A stretch of DNA of 64,000 bases from Blastomonas sp. AAP53 (GTDB lineage: Bacteria > Pseudomonadota > Alphaproteobacteria > Sphingomonadales > Sphingomonadaceae): positions 558,001-622,000 of the forward strand of contig NZ_ANFZ01000006.1 of assembly GCF_000331245.1 (NCBI RefSeq), given 5' to 3'. Below, piece after piece: positions 38,722 through 47,026 of this stretch. The notes under the pieces were generated by a model that saw nothing but the letters and a program-made list of their open reading frames with translations, was not told the DNA's origin and searched no databases. Made by a program: the position numbers and the translations under genes. Every line of letters starts with the position of its first letter. Within the stretch, counting starts at the first letter, position 1.

Positions 38722-39306
38722 TCAGCCGCTGATTTCATAGGCGATCGGCTTGAACGATCCGTTGTTCGATTGCAGGGCGGAGCAAGCGGTCAGACCGATG
38801 ATCAGATCCATGTGCGCCACGAATCGGATGCTGTCGCCCGCCTTGCTCAGCGGAGGATCCACGCGCAGCTCGCCGGTCGTGCCATCGACGGGCACGTTCA
38901 TGAAGCAGTTGAACGCCACCGGAATCATGTCCGGCGTGACGCCATAGGGCTCCAGCGCCGCGACCAGATTGCCGAAACACCCCCGGTGCGGGTCGGTATC
39001 GCCATAGATGATGCGGAACGTGTCTTTGGAGCAGGGTGTCAACAGGAAGTCATGCCGTCCGACATCATCGGCGACGATCTCCAGCATCACCTCCGAGCGG
39101 TTGGAATAGAGCGTATCGCCGGTGCTCAGATAGATGCGGCTGGCATAATCGAGCGTCCGCCCGGACGAGATCACCTCGCCGATGTCATGCGCATTGAACG
39201 CGAGCAGATCAGCGACCTGTTCTCCCCGAACATCGGTGACCGTCAGCGTCTGCCCTTTGGCCAGCATGAATGCCGTGCCGGAACGCGGCGGAATTTCACA
39301 GGGCAT
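38722..39306 (-). CDS. DUF1989 (urea carboxylase-associated) family protein
   Basis: 194 residues from ATG 39306, overlapping the end of the upstream gene by 11 bases. Typical DUF1989 sequence: KGQTLTVTDVRGEQVADLLAFN near the start, CSKDTFRIIYGD then HRGCFGNL, FNCFMNVPVDGTTGELRVDPP, and C-terminal LIIGLTACSA. The fold is cupin-like; relatives accompany urea carboxylase or amidolyase genes and have been linked to nitrogen-compound metabolism, without a settled reaction. No urea carboxylase is nearby here; the partner is a YqcI/YcgG protein. Confidence 0.9.
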   Translation of the reverse strand: MPCEIPPRSGTAFMLAKGQTLTVTDVRGEQVADLLAFNAHDIGEVISSGRTLDYASRIYLSTGDTLYSNRSEVMLEIVADDVGRHDFLLTPCSKDTFRIIYGDTDPHRGCFGNLVAALEPYGVTPDMIPVAFNCFMNVPVDGTTGELRVDPPLSKAGDSIRFVAHMDLIIGLTACSALQSNNGSFKPIAYEISG

Positions 39307-39991
39307 ATTCGACGCTCTTTCTGGGCTTGAGGGGACACTGCCATCGTTCATCGACAACGCGTCCGCTGTACTGCCTGGCTTCGGATAGTGTGCCGTGCTT
39401 GGCCAGCATGGGGTTGATGTTCCCCGCCAGCGCAATATCGCGGTCGAGGATCGTGCCACGCATCTTGTCATACACGCCCGACGCGCGCAGTTGCTCGAAC
39501 TGGTCGTGCAGATTGAACACGATCACGGGCCGATCAAACCGGCGTGCCGGACGGCTGGCACCAGGGTGCAGCCCGACCACGAAAAAGGCCTCGCCGCCGA
39601 AGCTGAGCGAAAAATGCGGATCGTTGGGATCGGAGCTGACACGCGGATCGACCGGCTGGCCGAGCCAGTCGTCCTTGTCGCTCAATGACTGCAGCCGTTC
39701 CCAGAGATGCCGCTCGAATGTTGCCTCGTCCAGGCCGGCATCTTCCTCGAACACCACTGCCAGCGACTGGAATGGCGTCGGATCGACCGCATAATCCTGC
39801 GCGATGTCGAGCAGGGCGGGGTGGATGCGCAGATCATCCCAGGCCGACCGCAGATCGCGTCCCACGATGATGCGCATGTTGCCCTTGGCCAGCGCGGATT
39901 TGGCGCCGACACAGGGAAAATTGCGGTCCTGAATGAATTCGCGAAACCGCTTTGCCAGCGGGTTGTCGTGGGTCGTTTTCGATGTCGTCAT
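39296..39991 (-). CDS. YqcI/YcgG family protein, candidate heme-dependent N-oxygenase
   Basis: 231 residues from ATG 39991. Family signatures: FPCVGAKSAL near 25-34 and the block GLHPGASRPARRFDRP at about 140-155 followed by FNLHDQFEQLR. This family includes characterised heme-dependent enzymes that N-oxygenate amino acids such as arginine or lysine (for example GntA in guanitoxin synthesis, AglA, BelK/HrmI), with His in the GxHP motif (here His142) a candidate heme ligand. The substrate here cannot be read from sequence. It starts 7 bases after the UdgX gene and overlaps the DUF1989 gene, so the four genes probably share one transcript. Confidence 0.85.
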   Translation of the reverse strand: MTTSKTTHDNPLAKRFREFIQDRNFPCVGAKSALAKGNMRIIVGRDLRSAWDDLRIHPALLDIAQDYAVDPTPFQSLAVVFEEDAGLDEATFERHLWERLQSLSDKDDWLGQPVDPRVSSDPNDPHFSLSFGGEAFFVVGLHPGASRPARRFDRPVIVFNLHDQFEQLRASGVYDKMRGTILDRDIALAGNINPMLAKHGTLSEARQYSGRVVDERWQCPLKPRKSVEYAL

Positions 39992-39998
39992 GGCAGGG

Positions 39999-41474
39999 TT
40001 ACGCAAATCCGGCGTTGGGGTTGCCGTGCGTGTTCGGCAAACTTTCGGCCATCGCTTTGGCGCGTGCCAGATCGGCAATGAAAGCGCGCCGTTCGATTGC
40101 CGCACGCTCCTGGTCGGGCAGCCGCAACAGGTAGGACGGATGCACCGTCGCGATCAGCTGCGCGCCGCCTTCGAGCGCGTGGACCTTGCCCCGCATCGAA
40201 CTGATGCTGGGGCTTTTGCCGGTGATACCACGCAGCGCGCTGCCCCCCAGCGAGACGATGATGTCGGGCTGCACAAGCGCGCGCTCCTGGTCGAGCCACC
40301 AGCGGCAGATGTCGATCTCGCCGGTGTTGGGGTTCTGGTGGAGGCGGCGCTTGCCGCGCGGTTCGAACTTGAAATGCTTCACCGCATTGGTGACGTACAG
40401 CGTCGCACGGTCGAGCCCCGCTTCGGCCAGGGCCTCGTCGAGCAGCTGGCCTGCGGGGCCCACAAACGGGCGTCCTTCCAGATCCTCGCGATCACCGGGC
40501 TGTTCGCCCACCAGCATGATACGCGCATCCGCGCGGCCTTCGCCCGGCACCGGCTGGGTTGCATGGCAATGCAGCGGGCAGCGGGTGCAGCCCTTCAGCG
40601 CTGCCGAGATATCCTCGAGCGAACGGATTGCATCGCCGGGCTCCGCATCCTGGGCCACGCCGCGAACGCGCCATTTGTCGCTGCGGGGATTGGCGAGCGA
40701 AACTGCGGTTTCGCGCATCTTGTCCACCCGCGCCGCGGCGCCTGCCAGCAACGGCGCGATGTCCTGCGCCTCGGGCAGATTGTGCCAGTATTTCTTGGGC
40801 ATTTCCGCGCGCATGGCGGCAATCTTGACCCGCGCGGGGTTGAAGATCGCGCCGTAATAGGTGCGCCATTGATCCTCGACGATATCCCGGTCGGGAACCT
40901 CGTCGCGTGTCCCGGCAGGACCGAAGCTCAATTCTTCCGACTGCCAGATCGCGCGCGCATCTGGAGTCAGGATCGCCCAGTCCATGCCGTAGAACCGCTT
41001 GCGAAAGAACGGCGCGGCGAGGCGCAATATGCGGTGCTCGGGCTCGAACCAGGCCACATAGGATTCGCGATCCGCCTCGCTGCCGCCCAGGCGGCGGAAG
41101 CGGACAAAGGCGTGCATCTTGTGCAGGTCGCGCCGGATCGCCTTGTCCATCTTGGCGAGCCAGTCGACATCCGGATCGGTGCGCCGCTCGAGCAGCCGTC
41201 GGTCATCGAGCGCGCGCCAGACGACGCGATAAAGCCTCGACGGTACGGCAGGATCACGATGGCAGATGACCCGGTCGGCGATCGTCACCAGTTCGCGGGG
41301 AAGGGTGATAGTGCGTTTGGGGTCAAGATTGGCGCTATCCGCAAACAAGGACCCGCTTTCCCCCGCGTGCCGCCACAGCACCTCTTGCGGCGGCACGCCG
41401 GCTGCCAGCAGCGGTCGCGCCGCGCTGCGCCATTCGGTAAAATCGCCGGGATTGTGAAGCGTAACCTCGCGCAT
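39999..41474 (-). CDS. udgX: DUF4130-UdgX fusion: uracil-DNA binding/glycosylase-like protein
   Basis: 491 residues, two parts. Residues about 1-265 are a DUF4130 / TIGR03915-type domain (DLHKMHAFVRFRR, FEPEHRILRLAAPFF, RTYYGAIFNPARVKIAAMR, PKKYWHNLPEA). Residues about 285-491 are a UDG-superfamily domain of the UdgX type. It has the Fe-S cysteines Cys296 and Cys299 (CTRCPL), the active-site loop GEQPGD at 323-328, and the UdgX-specific insertion with KRRLHQNP at 375-382 containing His379. The C-terminal motif is HPSYLLR. In mycobacterial UdgX the equivalent His bonds covalently to the uracil-excised DNA site. Co-transcribed with the radical SAM gene 10 bases upstream. Confidence 0.93.
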   Translation of the reverse strand: MREVTLHNPGDFTEWRSAARPLLAAGVPPQEVLWRHAGESGSLFADSANLDPKRTITLPRELVTIADRVICHRDPAVPSRLYRVVWRALDDRRLLERRTDPDVDWLAKMDKAIRRDLHKMHAFVRFRRLGGSEADRESYVAWFEPEHRILRLAAPFFRKRFYGMDWAILTPDARAIWQSEELSFGPAGTRDEVPDRDIVEDQWRTYYGAIFNPARVKIAAMRAEMPKKYWHNLPEAQDIAPLLAGAAARVDKMRETAVSLANPRSDKWRVRGVAQDAEPGDAIRSLEDISAALKGCTRCPLHCHATQPVPGEGRADARIMLVGEQPGDREDLEGRPFVGPAGQLLDEALAEAGLDRATLYVTNAVKHFKFEPRGKRRLHQNPNTGEIDICRWWLDQERALVQPDIIVSLGGSALRGITGKSPSISSMRGKVHALEGGAQLIATVHPSYLLRLPDQERAAIERRAFIADLARAKAMAESLPNTHGNPNAGFA

Positions 41475-41484
41475 GATCGCCGCC

Positions 41485-42735
41485 CTAGAACGCCAGGCTC
41501 ATCTGCTCGGGTGGCGGGGCGAAGCGCGCGCGCAGGTTGGCGCTGTCGGTCAGCCCGCCGGGCCGCCAGTCGGGCGTCGTGACGAAGGGCAGTACCTTCT
41601 TCACCGACGCGGTCAGCTTGGCCAGATCGCCGATGCGCACCGCGCCCAGCCGCCGTGCCGATAGGATCCGCTCGACCGCCTTCGTGCCCAGCCCGGGCAC
41701 CCGCAAGAGCATCTCGCGCGGTGCCCGGTTGATATCGACCGGAAAGGATTCGCGTCGCTGCAACGCCCAGGCAAGCTTGGGGTCGATCGTCAGATCGAGC
41801 ATCCCGTCCTGCGCGCCGATCATGATTTCCTCGCGCGCAAACCCATAAAAACGCAGCAGCCAGTCAGCCTGGTACAATCGGTGTTCGCGCATCAGCGGCG
41901 GACGCACCGGGGGCAGATCGCTGCTGGCATCGGGAATAGGGCTATAGGCCGAATAATAGACCCGGCGCAGGCGATAGCCCGAATACAGGCTGGTGGCCGA
42001 TTGCAGGATATCGTTGTCGCGTGCGCTGTCTGCCCCCACGATCATCTGTGTCGACTGACCTGCGGGCGCGAAACGCGGGGGTTTGGCCTTGCGGAGCAGG
42101 CGACCCTTGCGTGCATCGGCGGCATCGTCCAGCCCGACGCGAACCCCCGCCATCGTCTTGCGGATGGTCGCGGAGGTCTTTTCGGGCGCGAAGCTCTTGA
42201 GCCCTTCCTCGGTCGGCAGTTCGACATTGGTGGACAGCCGGTCAGCATACAGGCCCGCGCGGGCAATCAGTTCGGGTGAGGCGCCCGCGATCGTCTTGAG
42301 GTGGATATAGCCCTGAAAGCGATGCTCTTCGCGCAACAGTCGCGCGACTTCGATCAACTGCTCCATCGTGTAATCCTCTGACCGGATGATGCCCGATGAG
42401 AGGAACAGCCCTTCGATATAATTGCGCTTGTAGAAATCCAGCGTCAGGCGGACCACCTCTGCCGGGTTGAACCGCGCGCGCGGCACGTTGCTCGAGGCGC
42501 GATTGATGCAAAAACGGCAGTCGTAGATGCAGAAGTTGGTGAGCAGGATCTTGAGCAGCGATATGCAGCGGCCATCGGGCGCATAGCTGTGGCAGATGCC
42601 CATGCCGCCCGTCGATCCGATCCCCTTGGTGCCGGTCGAATCGCGTTTGATCGTGCCCGACGACGCGCAGGATGCATCATATTTCGCCGCATCGGCGAGC
42701 ACGGCCAGTTTTTCCAGAATCGGTTTTTCGCTCAT
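41485..42735 (-). CDS. Putative DNA modification/repair radical SAM protein
   Basis: 416 residues from ATG 42735 (MSEKPILEKL). Radical SAM motif C69-x3-C73-x2-C76 in NFCIYDCRFCINRASSN. Downstream regions FLSSGIIRSEDYTMEQL and GYIHLKTIAG fit a TIM-barrel. The C-terminus has helix-hairpin-helix DNA-binding motifs (PREMLLRVPGLGTKAVERILSARR near 360). This is the TIGR03916 family, which is almost always encoded next to the DUF4130-UdgX protein, as here. The reaction is unknown; DNA repair or modification is assumed from the HhH and partner. Confidence 0.92.
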   Translation of the reverse strand: MSEKPILEKLAVLADAAKYDASCASSGTIKRDSTGTKGIGSTGGMGICHSYAPDGRCISLLKILLTNFCIYDCRFCINRASSNVPRARFNPAEVVRLTLDFYKRNYIEGLFLSSGIIRSEDYTMEQLIEVARLLREEHRFQGYIHLKTIAGASPELIARAGLYADRLSTNVELPTEEGLKSFAPEKTSATIRKTMAGVRVGLDDAADARKGRLLRKAKPPRFAPAGQSTQMIVGADSARDNDILQSATSLYSGYRLRRVYYSAYSPIPDASSDLPPVRPPLMREHRLYQADWLLRFYGFAREEIMIGAQDGMLDLTIDPKLAWALQRRESFPVDINRAPREMLLRVPGLGTKAVERILSARRLGAVRIGDLAKLTASVKKVLPFVTTPDWRPGGLTDSANLRARFAPPPEQMSLAF

Positions 42736-42839
42736 GAACCCGATATAGGCCATGGAACAAAGAAAGAACAGAGGCTTATGCCGCCTCGGCGCTCCATCCA
42801 CCCCGGATCGGCCGGGAGGACGGGGTGCGGCCTAGAGCC

Positions 42840-43676
42840 CTATTTGCGGATGAACGCCAGAATATCGGCGTTGACGGTATCGGCATTCACCGTGAGCATG
42901 CCGTGCGACAGGCCTTCATAGATCTTCAGCTCGCAATCCGGGAGCAGGTCGGCCTGCAGCAGCGCTGCGTTCTGGTAGGGCACCACCTGGTCGTCATCGC
43001 CGTGCAGCACCAGCGTGGGCACCGTCATCGCCTTCAAATCTTCGGTCTGGTCGGTTTCGGAAAAGGCCTTGATGCCTTCGTAATGCGCCTTGGCGCTGCC
43101 TATCATCCCCTGCCGCCACCAGTTTTCGACCACCGCTTCATCAGGTTCCGAATCTTCGCGGTTGAAGCCGTAGAACGGGCCCGAGGCGACATCGCGGAAA
43201 AATGTGGCGCGGTTGGCGGCCAGCGCGCTGCGGAAGCCATCGAACACATTCATGTCGAGCCCGCCCGGATAGCGATCTGTCTTCACCATGATCGGCGGCA
43301 CGGCAGCGACCAGCACCGCCTTGGCGACGCGCCCCTGCGGAATGCCATGCTGGGCGACATAGCGTGCAGCCTCGCCGCCGCCGGTCGAATGGCCAATATG
43401 CACCGCATACTTGAGGTCGAGATGCGCCGCGACGGCTGCCGCATCGGCAGCATAATGATCCATGTCATGACCTTCGCTGACCTGCTCCGACCGACCATGG
43501 CCGCGTCGGTCATGCGCGACGACGCGAAAGCCGTGCTGCAGAAAGAACAGCATCTGCGCGTCCCAATCGTCGGACGACAGGGGCCAACCGTGATGGAACA
43601 CGATCGGCTGGGCATCCTTGGGGCCCCAGTCCTTGAAGAAGATCTGCGTTCCATCGAATGAAGTGACATAGGCCAT
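42840..43676 (-). CDS. Alpha/beta hydrolase (non-heme haloperoxidase/esterase type)
   Basis: 278 residues. Oxyanion-hole HHGWPLSSDDW near 28-38, nucleophile Ser97 in GHSTGGGEAARY, acid Asp in HGDDDQVVP, and His in EGLSHGM near the C-terminus form a complete catalytic triad. Sequence and length match cofactor-free chloroperoxidase/arylesterase-like enzymes; physiological substrate unknown. It lies 104 bases upstream of the radical SAM gene on the same strand and may or may not share its transcript. Confidence 0.92.
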   Translation of the reverse strand: MAYVTSFDGTQIFFKDWGPKDAQPIVFHHGWPLSSDDWDAQMLFFLQHGFRVVAHDRRGHGRSEQVSEGHDMDHYAADAAAVAAHLDLKYAVHIGHSTGGGEAARYVAQHGIPQGRVAKAVLVAAVPPIMVKTDRYPGGLDMNVFDGFRSALAANRATFFRDVASGPFYGFNREDSEPDEAVVENWWRQGMIGSAKAHYEGIKAFSETDQTEDLKAMTVPTLVLHGDDDQVVPYQNAALLQADLLPDCELKIYEGLSHGMLTVNADTVNADILAFIRK

Positions 43677-43872
43677 GGCGATCTCCTGTGCGTCGGGGCA
43701 GTGTTAGCGAAAGTCTGCGACAGATGCGTGACGCCGATGGGCGCCATAACAGAACGACGAACACCGTCTCAGACGATCAGTTCCACGGTCAAGTACAGAA
43801 GGTATTCGGTGCGAAGCCTGTAAAAGTCTACCCGGAGGTTCGCGGGACTGCAAAACCGCATGGCGGAGCGAT

Positions 43873-44442
43873 TCAGCCCGGTTTCGGCATCGTACCGGGA
43901 CGCAGGAAAGCGAACATGTGCGCGACATAATCCGCCTTGCCCAGGTTTACGCCCTGCGCACGCAAGATCGCATAAGCGGCCATCACATGAAAATAGAGCT
44001 GCGGTATGGCCCAGTCGCGGACATATTGCGCGGCGGTCAGATCGAAGACCATGCCATTGGGCAACCGGTGCGCGATGGGGGCTTCGGGCGCGAGGTCGGC
44101 CATGTCGGCTGCCGCTGCTTCGATGATGCGGATGGTTTCGGCGATCCGCGCCTGCGCATCGGCGATCGACCGGGGTGCGTCTTCTGCATTGCGTCCATCG
44201 GCCAGTAGCGTGGCGACCGAGCGGGGCAGGTCGTCCTGCCGCAGCCGGAAAATGCCCTCCTGCGCCTGCACGCAGGCAAAGCAGATCTGGGTAAACAGCG
44301 GGAACATGTCATCCGCGAGGCGCGCATGCATGATCGATGCGGCCGTGTCTGGAGCCAATTGCTGCGATGCCTTGTCGAGCCAGACGGAGAGCGCCTTCAG
44401 CATCTGCAGGTAGGTAGGGGCCAGTATATCGTCGAGCTTCAT
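43873..44442 (-). CDS. DUF1993 domain-containing protein
   Basis: 189 residues from ATG 44442, with AGAGGAAC upstream. The sequence KLDDILAPTYLQMLKALSVWLDKASQ, MFPLFTQICFACVQAQEGIFRL and the late DWAIPQLYFHVMAAYAILRAQGV is that of DUF1993, a DinB-like four-helix family with possible metal-binding His. Cytoplasmic, function unknown. Nothing recognisable lies in the 196 bases between it and the hydrolase gene downstream. Confidence 0.85.
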   Translation of the reverse strand: MKLDDILAPTYLQMLKALSVWLDKASQQLAPDTAASIMHARLADDMFPLFTQICFACVQAQEGIFRLRQDDLPRSVATLLADGRNAEDAPRSIADAQARIAETIRIIEAAAADMADLAPEAPIAHRLPNGMVFDLTAAQYVRDWAIPQLYFHVMAAYAILRAQGVNLGKADYVAHMFAFLRPGTMPKPG

Positions 44443-44532
44443 GCCATGTTCCTCTCGTTGGCGAGGGTCATAGCTGGCACGCAAAGCTGCGGAAATGACA
44501 AAGGGCGTAGGCAGCAGGTAAAAGTGGGAAAG

Positions 44533-44608
44533 TGGTGCCCGGGGACGGGGTCGAACCGCCGACACTGCGATTTTCAATCGCATGCTCTACCAACTGAGCT
44601 ACCCGGGC
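44533..44608 (-). tRNA. tRNA-Phe (GAA)
   Basis: 76 bases on the minus strand including an encoded CCA. Acceptor GCCCGGG pairs with CCCGGGC; D-arm GCTCAGTTGGTAGAGC; anticodon stem CGATT-GAA-AATCG gives anticodon GAA; T-arm GGTTCGACC is present. Follows yacG in the infA-maf-rng-yacG-tRNA-Phe block typical of sphingomonads. Confidence 0.97.
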
Positions 44609-44737
44609 ATCGGGTTTCACCACATCTGCAAGCAGACCGGTGAGCCGTTCATCGCCAGACCGGCGATTTGGAGCGCCGCCTATAGGCAGGCTTGGTGGGG
44701 CTTGTCCATAGCAAAATCGCCAAGCCCCGAACGCATG

Positions 44738-44902
44738 TCATTCATACTCCTCGTCGGGCTGGTCCGCAGGCGGTCCAGGCACGCGATAGCCTTCGCCCAG
44801 CCACTGCAGAAGGTCGCGATCCTTGCAGGCCTTGCTGCAAAAGGGCGTGAATTCGGCGCGCGCAGGCTTGGCGCACAGGGGGCAGGGGCGAGGGTTGGCC
44901 AT
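44738..44902 (-). CDS. yacG: DNA gyrase inhibitor YacG
   Basis: 54 residues, short enough to be easily missed. Starts MANPRPCPLCAKPA and has four zinc-binding Cys (7, 10, 22, 26) in the CPLC and FCSKAC motifs, followed by DRDLLQWLGEGYRVPG and an acidic tail. YacG binds the GyrB C-terminus and inhibits gyrase in E. coli. It starts 9 bases after the RNase E/G-like stop, the usual neighbourhood in this group. Confidence 0.92.
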   Translation of the reverse strand: MANPRPCPLCAKPARAEFTPFCSKACKDRDLLQWLGEGYRVPGPPADQPDEEYE

Positions 44903-44911
44903 GGCGCGTAT

Positions 44912-45892
44912 CTAGGCAGTAGCCGGTTGAACCGCAACCGCGCGACCTGTCCGGCGCTGCAGTGCATCGAGCCATGCCGGCTCGCGCGCCAGTAGCTGCG
45001 ATTCGGCAGCGCTGAGGTCGAGCGCCAGCACGCCTGTGCCGCCATCGCGTTCGGCGCTGCGCAGGGCGGCCATGACATGCCAGCGGACCGGATCTGCGGC
45101 GAACAGTTCCATCAGTGAGGCGCGGGTGCGCTTGAGCACGATCTGCATCAGCCCATAGCCGTTAATGGCGGTGCGCTCGCAGGGGAGCGGCATGGCCGCG
45201 TCATAATAGTTCGCCACCGCGTTGCGGTCCGCCTTGTCGGCCAGGGTCGGGAAATCTACGACCACGCTGCCGCCGATCCCATGGCGACGGATTGCGTGCG
45301 CGATCTGAGTCGCCGCCGCCAGTCCCAGCGCGCGCGGCGCGATATCTCCATCGACGTCGATCACCGTCATCGCAGGCGTGGGCGAGAGCGTCAGCGATCC
45401 GCCGGTAAAGGCGATCTGGCCGGTTTCGGCCTCGGCCAGCACATCGTGCCAGCCCGATTCGGCCAGCACATCGGGGCCGTGTGCAGACACGCGGATGATG
45501 TCATGGCCATCGGCGGTAATGCGATCGAGCAGACTTGGAGCCTCCCGAAGCGGCGTGTCCGCCGCCACGGCGCGCAGCCGCGCCGGTTTGTGGCGCGTGG
45601 TTGCAGGCGAGAGGCCGGGTTCGACCAGTGCCTCGCGCACCACTTCGGCGCGCACGGTCTTGCCCTCGCTCAGGTCCTTGGGCACCGGCTGCAGCATGGC
45701 TTCGCTGCCATCGCTCAGCAGGATTCGGGCACGGTGACCGCCAGCGCTTTTGGCCAGCAACCGCCCCGCGACGATTGCGCCGCAGCCCCCCGTCTGATCG
45801 CTGCGCTGGATACGTGCTTCAACGATGCGGCCATGTTCGATCAACGCTGCGCGTTCCTCGCCGATGCCGTCTTCATACAACCAATGTGTCAT
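44912..45892 (-). CDS. RNase E/G-family protein (short form)
   Basis: 326 residues from ATG 45892, overlapping the maf stop (ATGA). An S1-like N-terminal region (about 15-90) is followed by the RNase E/G catalytic core. Metal-binding Asp candidates lie in TVIDVDGD (Asp179, Asp181) and VVVDFPTL (Asp213), with GYGLMQIVLKRTR downstream. It is shorter than RNase G (about 490) and lacks the CPxC zinc-link. It may be a reduced ribonuclease or an RNA-binding protein. Its place next to maf and infA is conserved in alphaproteobacteria. Confidence 0.85.
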   Translation of the reverse strand: MTHWLYEDGIGEERAALIEHGRIVEARIQRSDQTGGCGAIVAGRLLAKSAGGHRARILLSDGSEAMLQPVPKDLSEGKTVRAEVVREALVEPGLSPATTRHKPARLRAVAADTPLREAPSLLDRITADGHDIIRVSAHGPDVLAESGWHDVLAEAETGQIAFTGGSLTLSPTPAMTVIDVDGDIAPRALGLAAATQIAHAIRRHGIGGSVVVDFPTLADKADRNAVANYYDAAMPLPCERTAINGYGLMQIVLKRTRASLMELFAADPVRWHVMAALRSAERDGGTGVLALDLSAAESQLLAREPAWLDALQRRTGRAVAVQPATA

Positions 45893-46470
45893 GAAGCAGG
45901 GTTCCACAGGCCAGCGGTGATCAGCATGCTGCGTGTTTCATACAAGGGCAGGCCCATGATACCGCTGTAGCTGCCGGCGATGGACCTGATCAGCGCCTCT
46001 GCGCTGCCCTGGATGGCATATCCGCCAGCCTTGCCCTGCCACTCGCCGCTGGCGATATAGGCGGCAATCTCGTCTTCATGCAGCCGCTTGAAGGTCACGG
46101 TGCTTTCGCTAAGCCGGTGCAGGCTGCGGCCGCCGGGTAGCGATAATGTGACGGCGGAAAGGACCAGATGCCGTCTTCCCGAGATGAGGTCGAGGCAATG
46201 ACGGGCATCGGCTTCGCTCTCAGCCTTGGGCAGAATGCGGCGCCCGACCGCGACCACGGTATCGCCTGAAAGCACCGCGCTGTCCGGATGAAGCGCGGCG
46301 ACGACAGCGGCCTTTTCTGCCGCCATGCGCTGCGCATAGACGCGCGGAAGCTCTGACTTCAGCGGGGTTTCATCGATATCGGCGGGGACAATCGCGTCCG
46401 CAGTTATGCCGATCCGCGCCAGCAATTGCTGGCGGCGCGGACTGGCCGATGCAAGGATCAGCGGTGGCAT
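45889..46470 (-). CDS. maf: Maf-like nucleoside triphosphate pyrophosphatase
   Basis: 193 residues. The Maf signature SASPRRQQLL is near the N-terminus, with DIDET, VLSGDTVVAVGRRILPK and GYAIQGSAEALIRSIAGSYSGIMGLPLYET following. Maf proteins hydrolyse dTTP/UTP or modified NTPs as house-cleaning enzymes. Starts at the infA stop (one-base overlap at 46470). Confidence 0.95.
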   Translation of the reverse strand: MPPLILASASPRRQQLLARIGITADAIVPADIDETPLKSELPRVYAQRMAAEKAAVVAALHPDSAVLSGDTVVAVGRRILPKAESEADARHCLDLISGRRHLVLSAVTLSLPGGRSLHRLSESTVTFKRLHEDEIAAYIASGEWQGKAGGYAIQGSAEALIRSIAGSYSGIMGLPLYETRSMLITAGLWNPAS

Positions 46471-46688
46471 TACTTAAAGCGGTAGGTAATCCGGCCCTTG
46501 GTCAGATCATAAGGGGTCAGTTCCACCAGAACTTCATCGCCAACCAGAACGCGGATGCGGTTCTTGCGCATCTTGCCGGCGGTGTGGCCAAGGATTTCGT
46601 GGTCGTTTTCCAGCTTCACGCGGAACATGGCGTTGGGCAGCAGTTCGACCACCTGGCCGCGCATTTCGAGAAGTTCTTCTTTTGCCAT
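46470..46688 (-). CDS. infA: Translation initiation factor IF-1
   Basis: 72 residues, a single S1/OB domain: [24 protein letters not shown], then [19 protein letters not shown] and [16 protein letters not shown]. Complete and normal length. IF-1 occupies the ribosomal A site during initiation. First gene of the minus-strand infA-maf-rng-yacG run. Confidence 0.98.
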   Translation of the reverse strand: MAKEELLEMRGQVVELLPNAMFRVKLENDHEILGHTAGKMRKNRIRVLVGDEVLVELTPYDLTKGRITYRFK

Positions 46689-46896
46689 TCGGCCCCTGCA
46701 ATTTGGTTCTGGTGTTGACGCAGCGACCGTTCGCTCCGCCGGGTGCGCGCGCCCTTGAAAATCATGGGCCTGCGCAAAGTTCAGCGCGCCTTACAGACAA
46801 AGCGTGCAAAAGAAAAGACGGGAGTTTGCGCGGTTTGCCGCAACCGTCCCGATTATCAGCGCCGCTGCGCGATCCGAAGCGTTTGGGCAACACTCG

Positions 46897-46919
46897 GTAA
46901 CAATGCCAAAATTTGTTAC
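46897..46919. promoter_or_regulatory. Palindromic GTAACA-N11-TGTTAC site
   Basis: In the infA/TonB-receptor divergent region, GTAACA (46897-46902) and TGTTAC (46914-46919) form an interrupted palindrome in AT-rich DNA, a spacing usual for a dimeric regulator. It lies about 108 bases before the receptor start. The regulator is unknown. Confidence 0.4.
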
Positions 46920-47026
46920 AATTCAGCACTGGCTAAGGCGACGGGCCGCATCATATTGCGCTGCAACAGATAAAGTCCCCCATGCGCTTCCCCGGCGCCG
47001 CCCAAGAACAAGAGAACGCCTTTCCC

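Noticed and set aside
38722-42735. Reading the four-gene run as a phage-defence island
   Set aside because: No nuclease, transmembrane effector, integrase or composition change is present; the genes match host-type GC, so a defence role is unsupported.
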